A stretch of DNA of 64,000 bases from NCBI RefSeq assembly GCF_003258945.1, contig NZ_QLIX01000014.1:62001-126000 (forward strand), written 5' to 3'. Shown here in pieces: positions 1 to 8,855 of the stretch. The position numbers were made by a program, and so were the translations under genes. Source of the DNA: Roseicella frigidaeris (GTDB lineage: Bacteria > Pseudomonadota > Alphaproteobacteria > Acetobacterales > Acetobacteraceae). A model generated the notes under the pieces. That model made no database searches and had not been told where the DNA came from. It was given only the letters and a program-made list of their open reading frames with translations. The first letter of the stretch is position 1. Each line of letters begins with the position of its first letter.

Positions 1-1407
1 TGGGCCGGGGCGCTGCTGCTCGCCCTGCTGCCGCGGGAGCGGCCGGCGGCGCTCGCCAACATCGCCGTCTCGGCGGCGAGCCTCGGCCTCGCGCTGTTCC
101 TGCTCCGGCATCCGGGCGGCGTCGAGGGCTGGACGCATGTCGATGCGCTGAACCTGCCGCTGGTCCTGCTCTCCTTCGTCATCGGGCTCACCACCGCCAT
201 CTTCTCGCTCGGCGCGGTCGGGGCGGAGCGGTTCGATGCGCTGCGGCTGCGCGCCTACCATGTCGCCTTCCAGGTCTTCATGGGCGCGCAGGCCCTGGCG
301 CTGCTCGCCGACAACATGGGCGTTATGTGGGTGGCGATCGAGATCGCGACGCTCGCCAGCGTGCTCATCGTCGCGGTGCACGGCACGCCGGCGGCGATCG
401 AGGCGGCCTGGAAGCTGTTCATCCTCTGCGGCGTCGGCATCGCCCTCGCGCTCTTCGGCACCATCATCCTCTATCTCGCGGCGCAGCCCTTCGTCGGGCA
501 CGGCGATTCCGGCCTGTCCTGGACGGTGCTGCACGGGCTCGCCGAGCGCTGCGACCCCGGCGTGCTGAACCTCGCCTTTGTCTTCCTCCTCGTCGGCTAC
601 GGCACCAAGGCCGGGCTGGTGCCGCTGCATTCCTGGCTGCCGGATGCCGAGGCGGAGGGGCCGATCGCCATCTCCGCCGTGCTGTCGGGCCTGCTGCTGA
701 ACGCGGCGCTGCATGCGGTGATCCGCGCCAAGGCGGTCGTCGGGGTGCATCCCGGCGCGGTGTCGCCGGGGCCCTTCCTTATCGCCTTCGGCCTCGCCTC
801 GCTGCTGCTCGCGGCCTTCACCCTGTGGCGGCGGCGCGACGCGCGGCGCTTCTTCGCCTGGTCGAGCATCGAGCATATGGGCCTCGCTGCCTTCGCCTTC
901 GGGCTCGGCGGGCCCACCGCCAACCTCGCCGGGCTGCTGCACATGCTCGGCCATTCGCTCTGCAAATCCGCCGTCTTCTTCGGCGTCGGCCATGCGGCGC
1001 AGCTCAAGGGATCGCAGAAGACCGCGGCGATCGGCGGCCTCGCCGCCAGCCATCCCGGCCTCGGCTGGGGGCTGGCGCTGGCCATCGGCGCCGTCGCCGG
1101 CCTGCCGCCCTTCGCGCTCTTCGCCAGCGAATTTCTCATCGTCTCCGACGCCGCCGCCTCGCGCTGGTGGCTGATCCTGCCGCTCGGCCTCGGCCTGCTG
1201 ACGGCGGCGGCGGCCAAGCTGCAGATATTGCAGGCGCTCTGCCTCGGCGAGCCGACGCCGGATGCGGCGACGGCGCCGCCGGGCTGGACGGGGCGCACCA
1301 CGCTCGGCCCGATCTGGGCGCATCTCGGCCTCGCCCTGCTGCTCGGCTTTGCCCTGCCGGCGCCCTTCGCCGCCCTGCTCGCCGCCGCGGCGAGGATCCC
1401 GGGATGA
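1..1407 (+). CDS. Proton-translocating membrane subunit, HyfF/NuoL-M-like (5' partial)
   Basis: The frame is open from the first base, so the gene starts before the window; 468 residues remain. The protein is almost entirely hydrophobic helices. It carries the proton-antiporter core segment, including GTKAGLVPLHSWLPDAEAEG and the following helix, shared by complex I subunits NuoL/M/N and hydrogenase-4 subunits HyfB/D/F. Such subunits form the ion channel of the membrane arm. The stop overlaps the next start (ATGA at 1404-1407), and the following genes encode large- and small-subunit homologues, so this is the end of a hydrogenase-4/complex I-type operon. HyfF-like is the best fit by position and size; other antiporter-like subunits are possible because the 5' end is missing. 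Confidence 0.85.
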   Translation, partial: WAGALLLALLPRERPAALANIAVSAASLGLALFLLRHPGGVEGWTHVDALNLPLVLLSFVIGLTTAIFSLGAVGAERFDALRLRAYHVAFQVFMGAQALALLADNMGVMWVAIEIATLASVLIVAVHGTPAAIEAAWKLFILCGVGIALALFGTIILYLAAQPFVGHGDSGLSWTVLHGLAERCDPGVLNLAFVFLLVGYGTKAGLVPLHSWLPDAEAEGPIAISAVLSGLLLNAALHAVIRAKAVVGVHPGAVSPGPFLIAFGLASLLLAAFTLWRRRDARRFFAWSSIEHMGLAAFAFGLGGPTANLAGLLHMLGHSLCKSAVFFGVGHAAQLKGSQKTAAIGGLAASHPGLGWGLALAIGAVAGLPPFALFASEFLIVSDAAASRWWLILPLGLGLLTAAAAKLQILQALCLGEPTPDAATAPPGWTGRTTLGPIWAHLGLALLLGFALPAPFAALLAAAARIPG

Positions 1408-2912
1408 GCGCCGTCGAGATCATCCGCCGCGGCGCGCCGCAGGAGTGCCGTCCCTGGCCGCGCTTCCTGCTGACCCGGCCGCAATGGGGCGCCATGGCCG
1501 AGGCCCTGGCCGCCGCGCCGGAACCGGCGCTGCTGGCGCTCTGGGCCGAGCCAGGCATGGTGCATGCCGGCTTCTGGCTGGCGGGGGAGGGGGCGATGCT
1601 GCTCGCCTCCTGCCCGGCCGCCGATGGCCGCTTCCCCGCGCTCTCGCCCGCCCGGCCGGGCGCCGTGCGCTTCGAGCGCATGCTGCACGATCTCTGGGGG
1701 CATGTCGCCGAGGGGGCGGTCGATCTCCGCCCCTGGCTGGACCATGGCCGCTGGCCCGTCACGGCGCCGCTCGCGCCGCGGCCGGAGGCGAATGCCGCGC
1801 CGGTGCCGCAGCCGGAATTCCTTGGCGTCGAGGGCGAGGGGGTGCACCAGATCCCGGTCGGGCCGGTGCATGCCGGCATCATCGAGCCGGGGCATTTCCG
1901 CTTCCATGTCCAGGGCGAGACCGTCGCGCGGCTCGAGGAGCGGCTCGGCTATGTCCATAAGGGGCTGATCGGCCTGATGCTGGGCAAGCCGCCGGCGGCG
2001 GCGGCGCGGCTCGTCGCGCGGCTCTCCGGCGACAGCACCGTCGCGCATGGCTGGGCCTTCGCGCGGGCGGTGGAGGCGGCGCTCGGCGTCACGCCGCCGC
2101 CGCGCGCCATCGCGCTGCGCGGCGTGATGGCGGAGCTGGAGCGCATCCACAACCACCTGAACGACTGGGGCTTCGTCTGCAACGACGCCGCCTTCGCCTG
2201 GCCGCATGCGCAATGCGGCGTGCTGCGCGAGGGGGTGTTGCGCGCCATTGCCGCGGCTTTCGGTCATCGGCTGATGATGGACCGGGTGGTGCCGGGCGGC
2301 GTGGCCGAGGATCTCGCGCCCGGCGGCGCGGAGGCGATCCTCGCCGCCCTCGCGCTGGTGGAGGCGGCGATCCCCGGCCTGGTCGCGGTGTATGACGGCC
2401 ATGCCAGCCTGCAGGACCGGGTGGTCGGCACCGGCATCCTGCCGGCGCCGCTGGCCGCCCGCTTCGCGGCCGGCGGCTATGTCGGCCGCGCCGCGGGCCG
2501 CGGCTTCGATGCCCGCACCGCCGCGCCCTATGCGCCCTATGACGCGCTGCCGCCCGAGGTGCCGGTGCGCGAGCAGGGCGATGTCGATGCGCGGGTGCGC
2601 ATCCGCGTCGCCGAGCTCGGTGAATCCCTGCGGCTGGTGCGCGCCTGGCTGGGCGACCTGCCGGCGGGCGAGCTGACCACGGCGCTGCCGCGCCGCGCCG
2701 GCGAGGGGATCGGGCTGGTCGAGGGCTTCCGGGGCGAGTGCCTGCACTGGGTGGCGCTCGACGGGGCCGGGCTGCTGCGCGCCGCCTTCCCGCGCGACCC
2801 GTCCTGGCTGCAATGGCCGCTGCTGGAGGCGGCGATCGAGGGCAACATCGTCGCCGACTTCCCGCTCTGCAACAAGAGTTTCAACTGCTCCTACAGCGGA
2901 GTGGACCTGTGA
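1404..2912 (+). CDS. Hydrogenase-4 large-subunit homologue (HyfG/HycE, NuoCD-like) without the first Ni-cysteine pair
   Basis: This 502-residue protein joins a NuoC-like N-terminal part (about 1-135) to a NuoD/NiFe large-subunit part. The ATG at 1404 overlaps the upstream stop. Group 4 hydrogenases bind nickel through an R-x-C-G-x-C-x3-H motif. Here residues 206-215 read RLSGDSTVAH, with serines at 208 and 211. The C-terminal motif is also altered: it ends LCNKSFNCSYSGVDL, with cysteines at 489 and 495 rather than a CxxC pair. The family therefore looks like the energy-converting-hydrogenase-related (Ehr) group, which keeps the complex I-like architecture but should not make H2. The electron donor and acceptor cannot be read from the sequence; formate, ferredoxin or quinone are guesses. 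Confidence 0.85.
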   Translation: MSAVEIIRRGAPQECRPWPRFLLTRPQWGAMAEALAAAPEPALLALWAEPGMVHAGFWLAGEGAMLLASCPAADGRFPALSPARPGAVRFERMLHDLWGHVAEGAVDLRPWLDHGRWPVTAPLAPRPEANAAPVPQPEFLGVEGEGVHQIPVGPVHAGIIEPGHFRFHVQGETVARLEERLGYVHKGLIGLMLGKPPAAAARLVARLSGDSTVAHGWAFARAVEAALGVTPPPRAIALRGVMAELERIHNHLNDWGFVCNDAAFAWPHAQCGVLREGVLRAIAAAFGHRLMMDRVVPGGVAEDLAPGGAEAILAALALVEAAIPGLVAVYDGHASLQDRVVGTGILPAPLAARFAAGGYVGRAAGRGFDARTAAPYAPYDALPPEVPVREQGDVDARVRIRVAELGESLRLVRAWLGDLPAGELTTALPRRAGEGIGLVEGFRGECLHWVALDGAGLLRAAFPRDPSWLQWPLLEAAIEGNIVADFPLCNKSFNCSYSGVDL

Positions 2913-3310
2913 CCGTCACCTTCTCTCCGCCCGTGCCGGTGCTGCGCATCTTCGACGAGGCGAAGGCGCGGGAGTTCTATGTCGGCTTCCTCGGCATGAG
3001 CTGGGACTGGGAGCATCGCTTCGCGCCGGACCTGCCGCTCTATGCCCAGGTCTCGCGCGGCGCGCTGGTGCTGCATCTCAGCGAGCATCACGGCGATGCC
3101 TGCCCGGGCGCGGCATTGCGCATCCATGTGTCGGGCGAGGGCGGGCTGGAGGCGCTGCACGCGGCGCTGGCAGCGGCCCGCTACCGCCATGCGCGGCCGG
3201 GGATCGAATCCAAGCCCTGGGGCGAGCATGCGTTCAGCGTGACCGATCCCTTCGGCAACCGGCTGACCTTCCATGCGCCGTCGCCGCCCGCCGCGGAGGA
3301 CGGCGCATGA
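2909..3310 (+). CDS. VOC-superfamily protein (glyoxalase/bleomycin-resistance fold)
   Basis: A 133-residue protein read from GTG at 2909, which overlaps the preceding stop (2910-2912); its own stop overlaps the next ATG (3307). The pattern is that of the vicinal-oxygen-chelate fold: VPVLRIFDEAKAREFYVGFLG at the start, a mid-chain LVLHLSEHHGD strand, and a C-terminal VTDPFGNRLTFH segment typical of bleomycin-resistance-like members. Both overlaps place it firmly inside the hydrogenase-like operon, which is unusual for this family. VOC proteins may bind small ligands or act as enzymes. Whether this one is an assembly factor, a protective binding protein or an enzyme cannot be told. Confidence 0.85.
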   Translation: MTVTFSPPVPVLRIFDEAKAREFYVGFLGMSWDWEHRFAPDLPLYAQVSRGALVLHLSEHHGDACPGAALRIHVSGEGGLEALHAALAAARYRHARPGIESKPWGEHAFSVTDPFGNRLTFHAPSPPAAEDGA

Positions 3311-3843
3311 CGCTCTGGCCGCGCCTCGCCCGCAACCTGGCCCGTCGGCCGTTGACCGATCCGCCGCCCACCGTCTCGTCCGAGGTCGTGCAGGCGCTGG
3401 CCCAGCGGCTTGAGGAGAGTGCCCAGACGCGGCTCGGCCGCAGCCTGGCGATCCGCCAGGTGGATGCCGGAAGCTGCAATGCCTGCGAGCTGGAGATCAA
3501 CGCCCTCGGCAATGTCCTCTACGACCTGGAGCGCTTCGGGCTGCGTTTCGTCGCCTCGCCCCGCCATGCCGATGTGCTGCTGGTGACCGGGCCGCTGAGC
3601 CGCAACATGAAGGAGGCGCTGCTGCGCACCCGCGCCTGCACGCCCGATCCCTGCTGGGTGGTGGCGGTCGGCGACTGCGCGGTGGATGGCGGCCTGTTCA
3701 AGGACAGCTATGCGGTGGAGGGCGGCGTCGCCGCGGCCCTGCCGGTGGATCTGATCATCCCTGGCTGCCCGCCGACCCCGACGCGCCTGCTGGAGGGCTT
3801 GCTGGCCCTTCTGGAGGCGCAGGGCCCGCCATCGCGCAGCTAA
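3307..3843 (+). CDS. NuoB/HyfI-like [4Fe-4S] small subunit
   Basis: This 178-residue protein belongs to the NuoB/HycG/HyfI family, the subunit carrying the proximal [4Fe-4S] cluster (N2 in complex I) next to the large subunit. The ligand set is visible: GSCNACELEINAL near residue 57-69, VGDCAVDGG near 120, and PGCPPTP near 151. The N-terminal 50 residues resemble the extension of HyfI-type proteins. Its start overlaps the VOC gene by four bases and it ends the operon; a hairpin follows at once. Together with the two upstream membrane/large-subunit genes it supports a membrane-bound redox complex of the group 4 hydrogenase/complex I type. Confidence 0.9.
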   Translation: MTLWPRLARNLARRPLTDPPPTVSSEVVQALAQRLEESAQTRLGRSLAIRQVDAGSCNACELEINALGNVLYDLERFGLRFVASPRHADVLLVTGPLSRNMKEALLRTRACTPDPCWVVAVGDCAVDGGLFKDSYAVEGGVAAALPVDLIIPGCPPTPTRLLEGLLALLEAQGPPSRS

Positions 3844-3846
3844 AAA

Positions 3847-3880
3847 AACGGGCCGGCCGGACGAATCCAGCCGGCCCGTT
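3847..3880. terminator. Hairpin downstream of the hydrogenase-like operon
   Basis: Perfect 11-bp inverted repeat AACGGGCCGGC / GCCGGCCCGTT with a 12-base loop, four bases after the stop at 3843. The run of seven A lies on the left side, so a U tract would follow only for minus-strand transcripts. For the plus-strand operon it is a GC hairpin without a U tail. Confidence 0.6.
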
Positions 3881-4392
3881 GGCGGCCCGGAGGCCACCAG
3901 TCTGGCGACGGCTTGCCGGGAAATAGCCGCCGCCGAACGCCGTCCGTCCGAACCCCGAGGGGCTTCAGGACGACATGCGCAAGATCGCCCAACCCGTCTC
4001 AACGGGAGATGTGAGGCTGCTTACAATCGAGCAATGCGTCCCGCGGGCCCGTCCCGCCAGGGGCCTCGCCATGGCGGCCGGCTGCGGGCGCGGCGGCCCG
4101 GATGGCGCGGCAGCGCGGGCGGCGAGGGGTCCGGCCCATGGCCGGCCCTGCCACCGGCCGGTCCGACCTTCTCCGCCGGGGCCGCGCCTGGTCGGTCCAG
4201 CTCCAGAGCCGGGACCGTAAGGGCGAAACAGGGCGCGACAGACCTTCTGCTGTTCAGGATGTTACAACTCATCGTTGTGAACACGAACTGTATTGCCAGC
4301 ATAAGGTGTCCAGGCCGTTATGAACGAAACAAAACGGGAGAGCCCGCCTGGCCCATCGGGGGGCAGTGGGGCTTACCGCTCGGGGTGACGTT
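3881..4392. other. Non-coding region before the GH16 gene
   Basis: No convincing gene: the short open frames here have neither a good ribosome site nor protein-like composition. The first 340 bases are GC-rich. About 4205-4350 is clearly richer in A+T than its surroundings and probably holds the promoter of the glycanase gene, but no clear -35/-10 pair could be picked. Confidence 0.5.
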
Positions 4393-7380
4393 ATGGCGGA
4401 CGCCAATATCAGCGTGGCTGACGCGGCTCTTCTGACGGCCTTGGCCTTGCCGCGGACCGGGACGCCGACGCAGTGGATCATCGGCGGGCAGGAGGCGCTC
4501 CTCGTCACCGGAAGCCCGGCCGATGACGGGCTGGCCGGGCCCGACACCGGCGCCCGCCTCACGCTCGAGGGCGGCGCCGGCGACGACACCTATCAGGTCG
4601 GCAACCACTATGACTTCGTCCATGAGGTGGTCGATGAGGGAATCGATACGGTCATTTCAACGGCCGATGCCTTCACGCTGCCGGAGGCTGTCGAGAACCT
4701 GATCGTCCAGGCCGATCGCGGCTATGGCGGCGGCAACGAGCTCAACAACCGGATCGAGGGCGGGGACTACGCGCAGATCCTGAACGGCGGCGGCGGCACC
4801 GACCTGCTGACGGGCGGCGGCGGCGCCGATGTCTTCCAGCTCCTGGCCGGCGGCGGCTGGGACGTGATCACCGATTTCGAGACCGGCACCGACCGCCTGC
4901 ACCTTGCCGCCTTCGACGGCTTCGCCACCGCTGCGGCCGTCCTCGCCGCCCTGCGGCAGAACGGCGAGACCGTGGAGCTCGATCTCGGCGGCGGGCAGGG
5001 CATCACCTTCCTGAACCGGAGCGTCGCCGACTTCTCCGCAGGCGACTTCCTGCTGCCGGCCGATCCGGTCGCGATGACGCTCACCTTCGCCGAGGAATTC
5101 GATAGCTTCGTCTGGTCGGTGGATGGCAGCGAAGGCTGGCGGACCACCTATACCGGCGGCGACAGGGCCTATCCGGGCAACGGCGACAAGCAGTATTTCA
5201 CCGACGCCACGCTCGGCCAGTCGCCCTTCCGCCTCGAGGACGGCGCCCTCGTCATCACCGCCTCGCCCGGCGAGAATGCGCTGGACCTCCCCTATAATTC
5301 CGGGCTGATCACCAGCCAGGGATCCTTCAGCCAGCTCTACGGGTATTTCGAGGCGCGGATCGACATCCCGGATGGCACGGGCTGGTGGCCCGCCTTCTGG
5401 ATGCTGCCGGCGACCGGCGGCTGGCCGCCGGAGCTCGATATCCTGGAGAGCTTCGGCACCGGGGACCCGACCGCCCAGGTCACCGCCCATACCAGCAACG
5501 GCGCGACGCGCAGCTCGGTCAGCATCCCGGTCGCCTTCCCGGACATCGCCTCGGGCTACCACACCTATGCGGTGAGCTGGCTGCCGGACGAGATCCGCTG
5601 GTATATCGACGGCGTCGAGGTGGCCAGCACCCTGACGCCTGCGGACATGCAGGTCCCGATGTACATGCTGCTCAACCTCGCCGTCAGCGATGCGACGGCG
5701 GCGGCCGGGGCCAGCGCCGACATGTCCATCGACTATGTCCGGGCCTATTCCTACTCGGCCGAGACCATCGCCGCGCATGTCGATACCAGCGACACGCTGG
5801 TCAGCGCGGTGAGCGCCGTGCTGCCGGATGGCCTGCACACGCTGATGCTGACCGGAACCGGGACGCTGACCGGCACCGGCAATGCGCTCGACAACCGGCT
5901 GGTGGCGAAGGCGGGGCACGCGGCGCTGTTCGGGCTGGCCGGCGACGACTACCTCATCGGCAGCACCGGCGACGACACCCTCGATGGCGGCCTCGGCAAG
6001 GACCGGATGCTGGGCGGCCTGGGCGATGACAGCTATGTCGTCGACAACCTCAGCGACCGGGTGGTCGAGCTGGCCGGGCAGGGCACCGATACGGTCAGCA
6101 GCTCGATCGGCTACACGTTGGGCGCCAATCTCGAGAACCTGGTGCTGACGGGCAGCGCGGCGCTTGGCGGCGCCGGCAACGAGCTGGCGAACCGGATCAC
6201 CGCCAATGCCGCCGGATCGCGCCTCTACGGCTATGGCGGCGAGGACACGCTGGTCGGCGGCGCGGGCAACGACCAGCTCGATGGCGGCAGCGGCGTCGAT
6301 CTGATGATCGGCGGGTTCGGCGACGATACCTATTTCGTCGACGATGCGCGCGACGTGGTGATCGAGCTCGCCAATCAGGGCGGCGATCTCGTCCGCAGCG
6401 CCATCACCTACACGCTGGGCGCCAATCTGGAGAAGCTCATCCTCACCGGCACCGCCGATCTCGACGGCACCGGCAACGAGCTGGCCAACCGCATCTTCGG
6501 CAATGCCGGCGCCAACCGCCTCGATGGCGGCGCCGGCGACGATTATCTCGATGGCGGCGCGGGCGACGACACCATGACCGGAGGCACCGGCAACGACACC
6601 TATATCGTCGATGCCCTCGGCGACCGGGTGGTCGAGCTGGCCGGGCAGGGCACCGACACGGTGAGCAGCTCGATCGGCTACACGCTGGGCGCCAATCTCG
6701 AGAACCTGGTGCTGACCGGCACGGCGGTGATCGGCGGCGCCGGCAACGAGCTGGCGAACCGCCTCACCGCCAATGCCGCCGGCTCGCGCCTCTACGGCTA
6801 TGGCGGCAACGACACGCTGGTCGGCGGCGCGGGCAGCGACCAGCTCGATGGCGGCAGCGGCGCCGATACCATGAGCGGCGGTGCCGGGGATGACAGCTAC
6901 ACCGTCGACGATGCGCGCGACCTGGTGGTCGAGCTTGCCGACCAGGGCATGGATGTCGTCCGCAGCAGCATCAGCTACACGCTGGGCGCCAATCTGGAGA
7001 AGCTCATCCTCACCGGCACCGCCAATCTCGACGGCACCGGCAATGCGCTGGCCAACCGCATCTTCGGCAATGCCGGCGCCAATCGCCTCGATGGCGGCGC
7101 CGGGGATGACTGGATCGAGGGCGGGGCGGGCAGCGACACCCTGACCGGCGGCGCGGGGGCCGATCTCTTCGTCCTGGCCCCCGGCTGCGGCAATGTCGTG
7201 GTCACCGATTTCGGCGCCGGCGCCGACCGGCTGGTGCTCTCGGCCTTCCATGCCGAACTGCCCGGGATGAGCGTGACCCAGGCCGGCGCGAACACCGTGC
7301 TGCATTTCGCGGCGGGCGAATCGATCACCCTGCTCGGCGTCGCCTCGGTCACGCTCTGGGGCGACTACGTCCTGGCCTGA
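4393..7380 (+). CDS. Secreted GH16 beta-glycanase with RTX-type calcium-binding repeats
   Basis: A 995-residue protein from ATG 4393, chosen because a GGGGTG ribosome site lies just upstream; GTG at 4366 is an alternative. Residues 55-225 and 490-995 hold glycine/aspartate-rich repeats (GGAGDDT, LDGGAGDD, GGTGND) of the hemolysin-type Ca-binding class. Residues about 228-465 form a glycoside hydrolase 16 domain with the catalytic motif ELDILE (E347, D349, E352) after the strand GTGWWPAFWMLPATGG. The architecture matches rhizobial ExsH/PlyA-type glycanases, which trim extracellular polysaccharide and leave the cell by type I secretion. There is no N-terminal signal peptide, consistent with that route. 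No type I exporter genes are in the window. The substrate is not determined. Confidence 0.9.
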   Translation: MADANISVADAALLTALALPRTGTPTQWIIGGQEALLVTGSPADDGLAGPDTGARLTLEGGAGDDTYQVGNHYDFVHEVVDEGIDTVISTADAFTLPEAVENLIVQADRGYGGGNELNNRIEGGDYAQILNGGGGTDLLTGGGGADVFQLLAGGGWDVITDFETGTDRLHLAAFDGFATAAAVLAALRQNGETVELDLGGGQGITFLNRSVADFSAGDFLLPADPVAMTLTFAEEFDSFVWSVDGSEGWRTTYTGGDRAYPGNGDKQYFTDATLGQSPFRLEDGALVITASPGENALDLPYNSGLITSQGSFSQLYGYFEARIDIPDGTGWWPAFWMLPATGGWPPELDILESFGTGDPTAQVTAHTSNGATRSSVSIPVAFPDIASGYHTYAVSWLPDEIRWYIDGVEVASTLTPADMQVPMYMLLNLAVSDATAAAGASADMSIDYVRAYSYSAETIAAHVDTSDTLVSAVSAVLPDGLHTLMLTGTGTLTGTGNALDNRLVAKAGHAALFGLAGDDYLIGSTGDDTLDGGLGKDRMLGGLGDDSYVVDNLSDRVVELAGQGTDTVSSSIGYTLGANLENLVLTGSAALGGAGNELANRITANAAGSRLYGYGGEDTLVGGAGNDQLDGGSGVDLMIGGFGDDTYFVDDARDVVIELANQGGDLVRSAITYTLGANLEKLILTGTADLDGTGNELANRIFGNAGANRLDGGAGDDYLDGGAGDDTMTGGTGNDTYIVDALGDRVVELAGQGTDTVSSSIGYTLGANLENLVLTGTAVIGGAGNELANRLTANAAGSRLYGYGGNDTLVGGAGSDQLDGGSGADTMSGGAGDDSYTVDDARDLVVELADQGMDVVRSSISYTLGANLEKLILTGTANLDGTGNALANRIFGNAGANRLDGGAGDDWIEGGAGSDTLTGGAGADLFVLAPGCGNVVVTDFGAGADRLVLSAFHAELPGMSVTQAGANTVLHFAAGESITLLGVASVTLWGDYVLA
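6022..7155 (+). repeat. Tandem 567-bp in-frame duplication within the GH16/RTX gene
   Basis: Two consecutive units, 6022-6588 and 6589-7155, encode near-identical 189-residue blocks. Each block has one DRVVELAGQGTDTVSSSIGY-type and one D(L/V)V(V/I)ELA(D/N)QG-type segment followed by YTLGANLE(N/K)L. The high DNA similarity suggests a recent duplication or ongoing gene conversion. It may vary in copy number between strains. Confidence 0.85.
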
Positions 7381-7441
7381 TGGCGGGCGCAGGAAGGTGA
7401 AGCCTTCCTGTGCCCAGTAGGAGCCCCCGCGGGGCGGCGGC

Positions 7442-8788
7442 TCACGCCGCCAGCGCCGTCTCCACCGCCTGCGCCACCGCGAGGAGATGGGCATCGCCCA
7501 TCGTCTCGCCGGTGAGCATCAGCCCGACCGGCGCCTCGCCGGGGCGATGGATCGGCAGGCTGATGCTGCAGCGGTCGAGGAAATTGCCGACCGCGGTGTT
7601 GCGCAGCAGAAGGAGGTTGAGGCGGTTGTAGCCCGCCTCCGGCTCGACATCGGCAAGGCTCGGCGGCGCGATCGGGCAGGTCGGCGTCACCAGCGCGTCG
7701 AAGGGGGCGGTGCGGCGGGCGATGGCCGCGATCAGCCGGGCGCGATGGCCCACAAGCTCGATGTAGTCGGCCGCCGACATGCGCTCGCCGCGCCGGATGC
7801 GGGCGAGGATGCGCGGGTCGTAGGCGTTGCCGCGCTCGGCGATCAGCTTGCGGTGCCAGGCCCAGGCCTCGCTGGCGGCGAAGCCGCCGGTCGCGTTCAC
7901 CACCGGCAACTCGGCGAGCTCGGGGATATCGAGCATCTCGATGCGCGCGCCCGCCGTCGCCAGCCGGGCCAGGGCGCGCTGGAAGGCATGGCTGACGGTG
8001 CGGTCCATCTCCTCGGTGAGGAAGGTGCCGCGGGGCAGCGCCAGGCGCAGCCCGGCGACGGGGCGCTGCGGCAGGGGCTGCGGCCGCTCCTCGCCACTGA
8101 TCACCGCATCCAGCAGGGCGCAGCAGGCCACGCTGCGGGCGAGCGGCCCCACCGAATCGAGGCTCGGCGCCAGGGGCAGCACCCCGGCGATGGGCACTCG
8201 CCGCGCCGTCGGCTTGAAGCCGACCACGCCGCACATCGCCGCCGGCACCCGGCAGGAGCCGCCGGTATCCGTGCCGAGGCCGCCGAAGCCCATATGGTCG
8301 GCCGCCGCCACCGCCGCGCCGGCGGAGGAGCCGCCGGGAATATGCCCGGTCGCCCGGTCCCAGGGGCTGAGCGGCGTGCCGTGATGCGGGTTCACGCCGA
8401 GGCCGGAGAAGGCGAACTCCGTCATGTTGGTGCGGCCGATCACCACGAAGCCCAGGCGCCGCAGCCGCGCGACCGCCGGCGCATCCGCCGCGGCCGGCGG
8501 CGCGTCCCGCAGCACGGCGGAGCCGGCGGGGGTGGGGTGGCCCGCCTCGTCGAACAGGTCCTTCACCGTGACCGGGATGCCGGCCCAGGGGCTCGGGGCG
8601 CGGCCGGCATGGCGCAGCGCGTCGAGGGCGCGCGCCTCGGCGCGGGCGGCCTCGGCATGCACGGCGGTGAAGGCGCGCTTTCCCTCGCCTGACGGATCGG
8701 CGATGCGGTTGAGCGCGGCATCGACCAGGCTGGCGGCGGAGAGGCGGCCGCTGGCAAGGGCGGCGGCGGCGTCGGCGATGTGCTGCAT
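7442..8788 (-). CDS. Amidase-signature family hydrolase
   Basis: A 448-residue protein with the amidase signature: catalytic lysine in VTVKDLFDEAG, the serine-rich loop GGSSAGAAVAAA and the nucleophile region GLGTDTGGSCRVPAA. These give the Ser-cis-Ser-Lys triad of the family, which hydrolyses amide bonds in varied small molecules. Similar proteins are often labelled allophanate-hydrolase-like or aryl-acylamidase-like, and the sequence does not allow a choice. It lies convergent to the RTX gene and separate from the GntR operon upstream. Substrate unknown. Confidence 0.85.
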   Translation of the reverse strand: MQHIADAAAALASGRLSAASLVDAALNRIADPSGEGKRAFTAVHAEAARAEARALDALRHAGRAPSPWAGIPVTVKDLFDEAGHPTPAGSAVLRDAPPAAADAPAVARLRRLGFVVIGRTNMTEFAFSGLGVNPHHGTPLSPWDRATGHIPGGSSAGAAVAAADHMGFGGLGTDTGGSCRVPAAMCGVVGFKPTARRVPIAGVLPLAPSLDSVGPLARSVACCALLDAVISGEERPQPLPQRPVAGLRLALPRGTFLTEEMDRTVSHAFQRALARLATAGARIEMLDIPELAELPVVNATGGFAASEAWAWHRKLIAERGNAYDPRILARIRRGERMSAADYIELVGHRARLIAAIARRTAPFDALVTPTCPIAPPSLADVEPEAGYNRLNLLLLRNTAVGNFLDRCSISLPIHRPGEAPVGLMLTGETMGDAHLLAVAQAVETALAA

Positions 8789-8855
8789 GGGCGGATGCTG
8801 GCGCCGCCGCGCCAGGCCGGCAAGCCGGCACGCCCCTGGCGGTTCCGGCGGCGGG

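Noticed and set aside
597-2813. 738-codon open frame on the minus strand over the hydrogenase-like genes
   Set aside because: It is opposite well-recognised proteins, has Arg/Gly/His-rich shadow composition and no domain; a side effect of high GC.
3975-4220. Short open frames in 3881-4392 as a small gene
   Set aside because: No ribosome site, and the composition is Gly/Arg/Pro-rich as in non-coding GC-rich DNA.
4657-7494. 945-codon minus-strand frame opposite the GH16/RTX gene
   Set aside because: Mirror of the repeat structure of the real gene, with no ribosome site and no recognisable fold.
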